A DNA stretch of 33,647 nt from Verrucomicrobiales bacterium (GTDB lineage: Bacteria > Verrucomicrobiota > Verrucomicrobiia > Verrucomicrobiales > DEV007). Position 1 is the stretch's first letter; each line of letters starts with the position of its first letter. The translations under genes and the position numbers were made by a program. The notes beneath the pieces were generated by a model, which saw nothing but the letters and a program-made list of their open reading frames with translations, had not been told where the DNA came from and did no database searches. Shown piece by piece: positions 31,814-33,647 of this stretch. The stretch is from the NCBI GenBank assembly GCA_029213195.1, contig JARGNI010000052.1:1-33647 (forward strand), read 5' to 3'.

Positions 31814-32785
31814 ATGACCTCATCACCAGCGAACGACACCCGACTTCTCCGACACGCGAGCTGGCTCTCGTTCTGGGTCGGAGTCCTCATGCTCGTGATC
31901 AAGAGCGTAGCCTGGTGGCTCACGGACTCCACTGCGATTCTCAGCGACGCGGCCGAATCGGTGGTCCATGTCGCAGCAGTGGCTTTTGTCGTCTATAGCC
32001 TGCGGCTTTCCCAGAAGCCCCCGGATCAGGATCATCCTTATGGACACGCCAAGATCTCATTCTTTTCGGCTGGTTTCGAAGGAGGCCTGATCTCGATCGC
32101 GGGAATCTTCATCCTCGTTCAGGCGATTGGGCATTGGATTGCGGGGGAGACGCCGAAAGAGCTGGGTTGGGGAAGTGGGCTGGTTGCCCTCGCGCTCGTC
32201 ATCAACGGTTGGCTGGGTTGGTATCTCTTAAAGCTCGGGAAAGGAAAGAAGTCGCTCATCCTGGAATCGAATGGGCGTCACGTACTCGTCGACGCCTGGA
32301 CCAGTCTCGGCGTCCTGGGAGGACTTCTTTTGACCTGGATCTCCGGTTGGCCCTGGCTGGATCCCCTCTGTGCGATTTTTGTTGCCATCCACATTCTCAG
32401 AAATGGCATTGGTCTACTCTGGCAAAGCGCGAACGGTCTCATGGATCACGCCGATCCGAAGGTCCGGAATGCACTCGCTGCGCATCTTGATGAGGCAACG
32501 GAGCGTTTCGGAATTACCTGGCACCACATGCGCCACCGGCATCTTGGTGACGGGCACTGGGTCGACGTTCACCTTGTTTTCGAGGATGAAACGACGGTCA
32601 AGGATGCTCACGAAGTAGCCACAAAGATCGAAGAAGTGATCCGAGGTGCTTTGGGAAGCTCGACTTCGGTTACGACTCATCTCGAGCCAGCGGAGGATCA
32701 TGAGCGAATTCACGGACATCCTCCCGGAACGGCATCCTTCGAGTCACCTCCGTCTGACAGGCAGGATCTGGGCGGAGGAATTTAA
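31814..32785 (+). CDS. Cation diffusion facilitator (CDF) family transporter
   Basis: A 323-residue membrane protein expected to export divalent metal ions in exchange for protons. About five or six hydrophobic helices are visible, followed by a cytoplasmic ferredoxin-like domain ending in a His-rich tail (H-L-E-P-A-E-D-H-E-R-I-H-G-H). Helix 2 holds S-D-A-A-E-S-V-V-H (44-52). H-P-Y-G-H-A-K follows at 74-80. Helix 5 holds H-V-L-V-D (H156, D160). The helix-2 metal pair appears as Glu48/His52 rather than the D-x-x-x-D of YiiP, so metal preference may differ. The gene follows SMUG1 by 34 bases and may share its transcript. Confidence 0.9.
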   Translation: MTSSPANDTRLLRHASWLSFWVGVLMLVIKSVAWWLTDSTAILSDAAESVVHVAAVAFVVYSLRLSQKPPDQDHPYGHAKISFFSAGFEGGLISIAGIFILVQAIGHWIAGETPKELGWGSGLVALALVINGWLGWYLLKLGKGKKSLILESNGRHVLVDAWTSLGVLGGLLLTWISGWPWLDPLCAIFVAIHILRNGIGLLWQSANGLMDHADPKVRNALAAHLDEATERFGITWHHMRHRHLGDGHWVDVHLVFEDETTVKDAHEVATKIEEVIRGALGSSTSVTTHLEPAEDHERIHGHPPGTASFESPPSDRQDLGGGI

Positions 32786-32805
32786 ACTGATCACATTCTT
32801 TGTTC

Positions 32806-32833
32806 TTGACTTTACTATATGATAGTGTAGGGT
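32806..32833 (+). promoter_or_regulatory. Promoter-like site with an inverted repeat
   Basis: TTGACT (32806-32811) matches the -35 consensus well. TAGGGT (32828-32833, 16-base spacing) is a weak -10. Between them ACTAT-ATG-ATAGT (32814-32826) is a perfect 5-bp inverted repeat that could be an operator. It would drive transcription of the small unit ending at 33106. Confidence 0.4.
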
Positions 32834-32850
32834 GGAAAAAATATCATCCA

Positions 32851-33045
32851 ATGACAATAGGTAGAAACAGAATCATGCAAACAGCGACATCCAGTCGTTG
32901 GGGGAGCCATTGTGCTCCGATGCAGGTTCCGTGTCTCCGCAGTCAGTTGAAGTCAACAGGGCGATATTCCCAAATTTTCAACGAGATTTTCAACGAGATT
33001 CTCAACGATACCGAGAAGAGCGAAGGGAGGGTCCAGTTCACGTAG
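32851..33045 (+). CDS. Possible small protein (64 residues), unknown function
   Basis: An ATG at 32851 (or an in-frame ATG at 32875) opens a frame to the TAG at 33043-33045. It is bracketed by the promoter-like site at 32806 and a strong intrinsic terminator at 33075. The C-terminal half contains a 12-bp tandem repeat, giving I-F-N-E-I-F-N-E-I-L-N-D, and ends with charged residues. The N-terminal part has several Cys and no recognisable domain. No convincing ribosome-binding site precedes either ATG. The transcript could equally be a non-coding RNA. No family is recognised. Confidence 0.3.
   Translation: MTIGRNRIMQTATSSRWGSHCAPMQVPCLRSQLKSTGRYSQIFNEIFNEILNDTEKSEGRVQFT
32974..33009 (+). repeat. 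12-bp tandem repeat, three copies
   Basis: ATTTTCAACGAG occurs at 32974-32985 and 32986-32997 exactly. A third copy at 32998-33009 has two changes. If the surrounding frame is translated it gives N-E-I-F or N-E-I-L repeats. Confidence 0.8.
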
Positions 33046-33074
33046 TGAATTCAAATATTGAATTTTGCCCCGTG

Positions 33075-33106
33075 AACCCGCTCTCCGAAAGGAAGCGGGT
33101 TTTTTT
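33075..33106 (+). terminator. Strong intrinsic terminator
   Basis: AACCCGCT (33075-33082) pairs perfectly with AGCGGGTT (33094-33101). Inside, TCC/GGA is closed by a GAAA tetraloop (33087-33090), with one bulged C. Seven T residues (33100-33106) follow. It would end transcription of the unit starting near 32820. Confidence 0.88.
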
Positions 33107-33647
33107 GTAACTAATTCAAAATCATAGAGATATAACTCCCGGGTAAAGGCCGGGAAACAAGAATAGAGATCAGGAAAAATAAGAAGCCCGTCGCCAGCTG
33201 GAACTGACGACGGGCCAAGGAAAGCGAAGGATCGTTGGAATGGATCGCTTGCTCACGCAAGAGAAACGATAGCGTTCAATTCCAAACGGTCAAGCAGAGC
33301 GAGCCGGAACGGTTCCTCAGTGAACGGCCGTGTCGTTTACTATGCTCATTCGCCTTTCATGAAAGATTTATATAGAGAATTGAAAAGGCTTTTTGGGAGA
33401 TGTGCCTGCGAAACATCGAAACGTCCGCCGGGAAAACCCGCGGCTACCTCGTAGGAGAGGTAACGGTGTTCGTTCTTTATAAATGATGAAAATGAACCTG
33501 AAGCTACCGAAGAAGTTGTTTCGATTCGCGGAGTGATTCTCACTCGCAGCAAGGTTCCGTTTTCGTTCCGGCCGTCGGAAGAGACTTAAAAGAAAGGCTC
33601 TTCGCTAAATCGTGTGGGTAGCAGGTAGGGGCTTGAGGTCGCCAGCG
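33107..33647. other. AT-richer, hairpin-dense non-coding tail
   Basis: No convincing protein gene is present. Besides the minus-strand terminator, inverted repeats occur at 33138-33154 (CCCGG/CCGGG), 33235-33285 (TTGGAAT/ATTCCAA enclosing CTTGC-TCAC-GCAAG), 33399-33416 (GATGT/ACATC), 33425-33443 (CCGCCGGG/CCCGCGG with AAAA loop and one bulge), 33445-33462 (TACCTC/GAGGTA) and 33578-33603 (GAAGAG/CTCTTC). A 68-codon minus-strand frame (33552-33346) with a TTG start ends in ATGA overlapping an 11-codon frame (33349-33317); neither is convincing. Base composition is clearly richer in A+T than the genes. The region may hold a structured RNA or a leader of something beyond the window. Confidence 0.55.
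33175..33215 (-). terminator. Intrinsic terminator for minus-strand transcription
   Basis: GCCCGTCG (33186-33193) and CGACGGGC (33208-33215) form a perfect 8-bp stem, extended inside by CAG/CTG across a C-A mismatch to a 6-base loop. On the plus strand an A-rich tract (33175-33185) precedes it. On the minus strand this becomes TTCTTATTTTT after the stem. It implies a transcript arriving from the right side of the window. Confidence 0.6.

Noticed and set aside
32974-33009. CRISPR-like array
   Set aside because: The three 12-bp units are directly adjacent with no spacers and too short.
33107-33647. tRNA, tmRNA, SRP RNA or 6S RNA in the structured tail
   Set aside because: No T-loop sequence with CCA end, no tag ORF or conserved tmRNA ends, and no SRP tetraloop core were seen on either strand.

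Overview
The window looks like a chromosomal contig from a Verrucomicrobiota bacterium, most likely of the Opitutae type. A Planctomycetota relative cannot be excluded. The reasons are the adjacent secreted DUF1592/DUF1588-type cytochrome and DUF1552 protein, PQQ-propeller proteins opening with a W-P-H-W-R-G-P-N motif, a Cys-type sulfatase, a DUF3472 protein, weak or absent Shine-Dalgarno sites at many genes, and moderately high GC in the coding parts. No rRNA, tRNA, CRISPR array or transposase was recognised.

Layout. (A) 1-5267 is a surface-polysaccharide region. It holds the tail of an unknown membrane protein built of 12-bp repeats, an O-antigen ligase/polymerase-like protein, and a minus-strand set of NodB-type deacetylase, GT2 and GT4. 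The GT4 carries a one-base frameshift. Head-to-head with it lies an NAD-dependent epimerase that has lost its nucleotide-binding N-terminus. (B) 5326-15500 is a block of secreted proteins: PQQ propeller, DUF3472 protein, a fused SGNH acetylesterase/lactonase, a beta-helix protein, a sulfatase, a Tat-exported agmatine-deiminase-like protein and a small lectin-fold-like protein. This suggests breakdown of polymeric, possibly sulfated and acetylated, carbohydrates. (C) 15625-20079 holds a double-LysM protein, an unknown exported protein, an RluA-type pseudouridine synthase and a large octahaem lipoprotein with HEAT and TPR repeats. (D) 20079-25469 holds a MidA-like methyltransferase, then leuA with its own Leu-rich leader peptide and attenuator, a translationally coupled HAD phosphatase, and a Na/Pi cotransporter. 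(E) 25567-29138 is the DUF1592/DUF1552 pair. (F) 29250-32785 holds purine nucleoside phosphorylase, ketopantoate reductase, a SMUG1-type uracil-DNA glycosylase and a cation diffusion facilitator. (G) 32786-33647 is a compositionally distinct, AT-richer, hairpin-dense tail with one possible small gene and strong terminators.

The most notable find is the untranslated region of leuA (21276-21484). It has a promoter-like site, a 23-codon leader ORF with eight Leu codons, and three RNA segments that can form a 1:2 hairpin, a 2:3 antiterminator and a 3:4 terminator with a U-tract. This is the complete logic of ribosome-mediated leucine attenuation. Also worth attention are the damaged GT4/epimerase junction, the esterase-lactonase fusion and the structured tail of the window.
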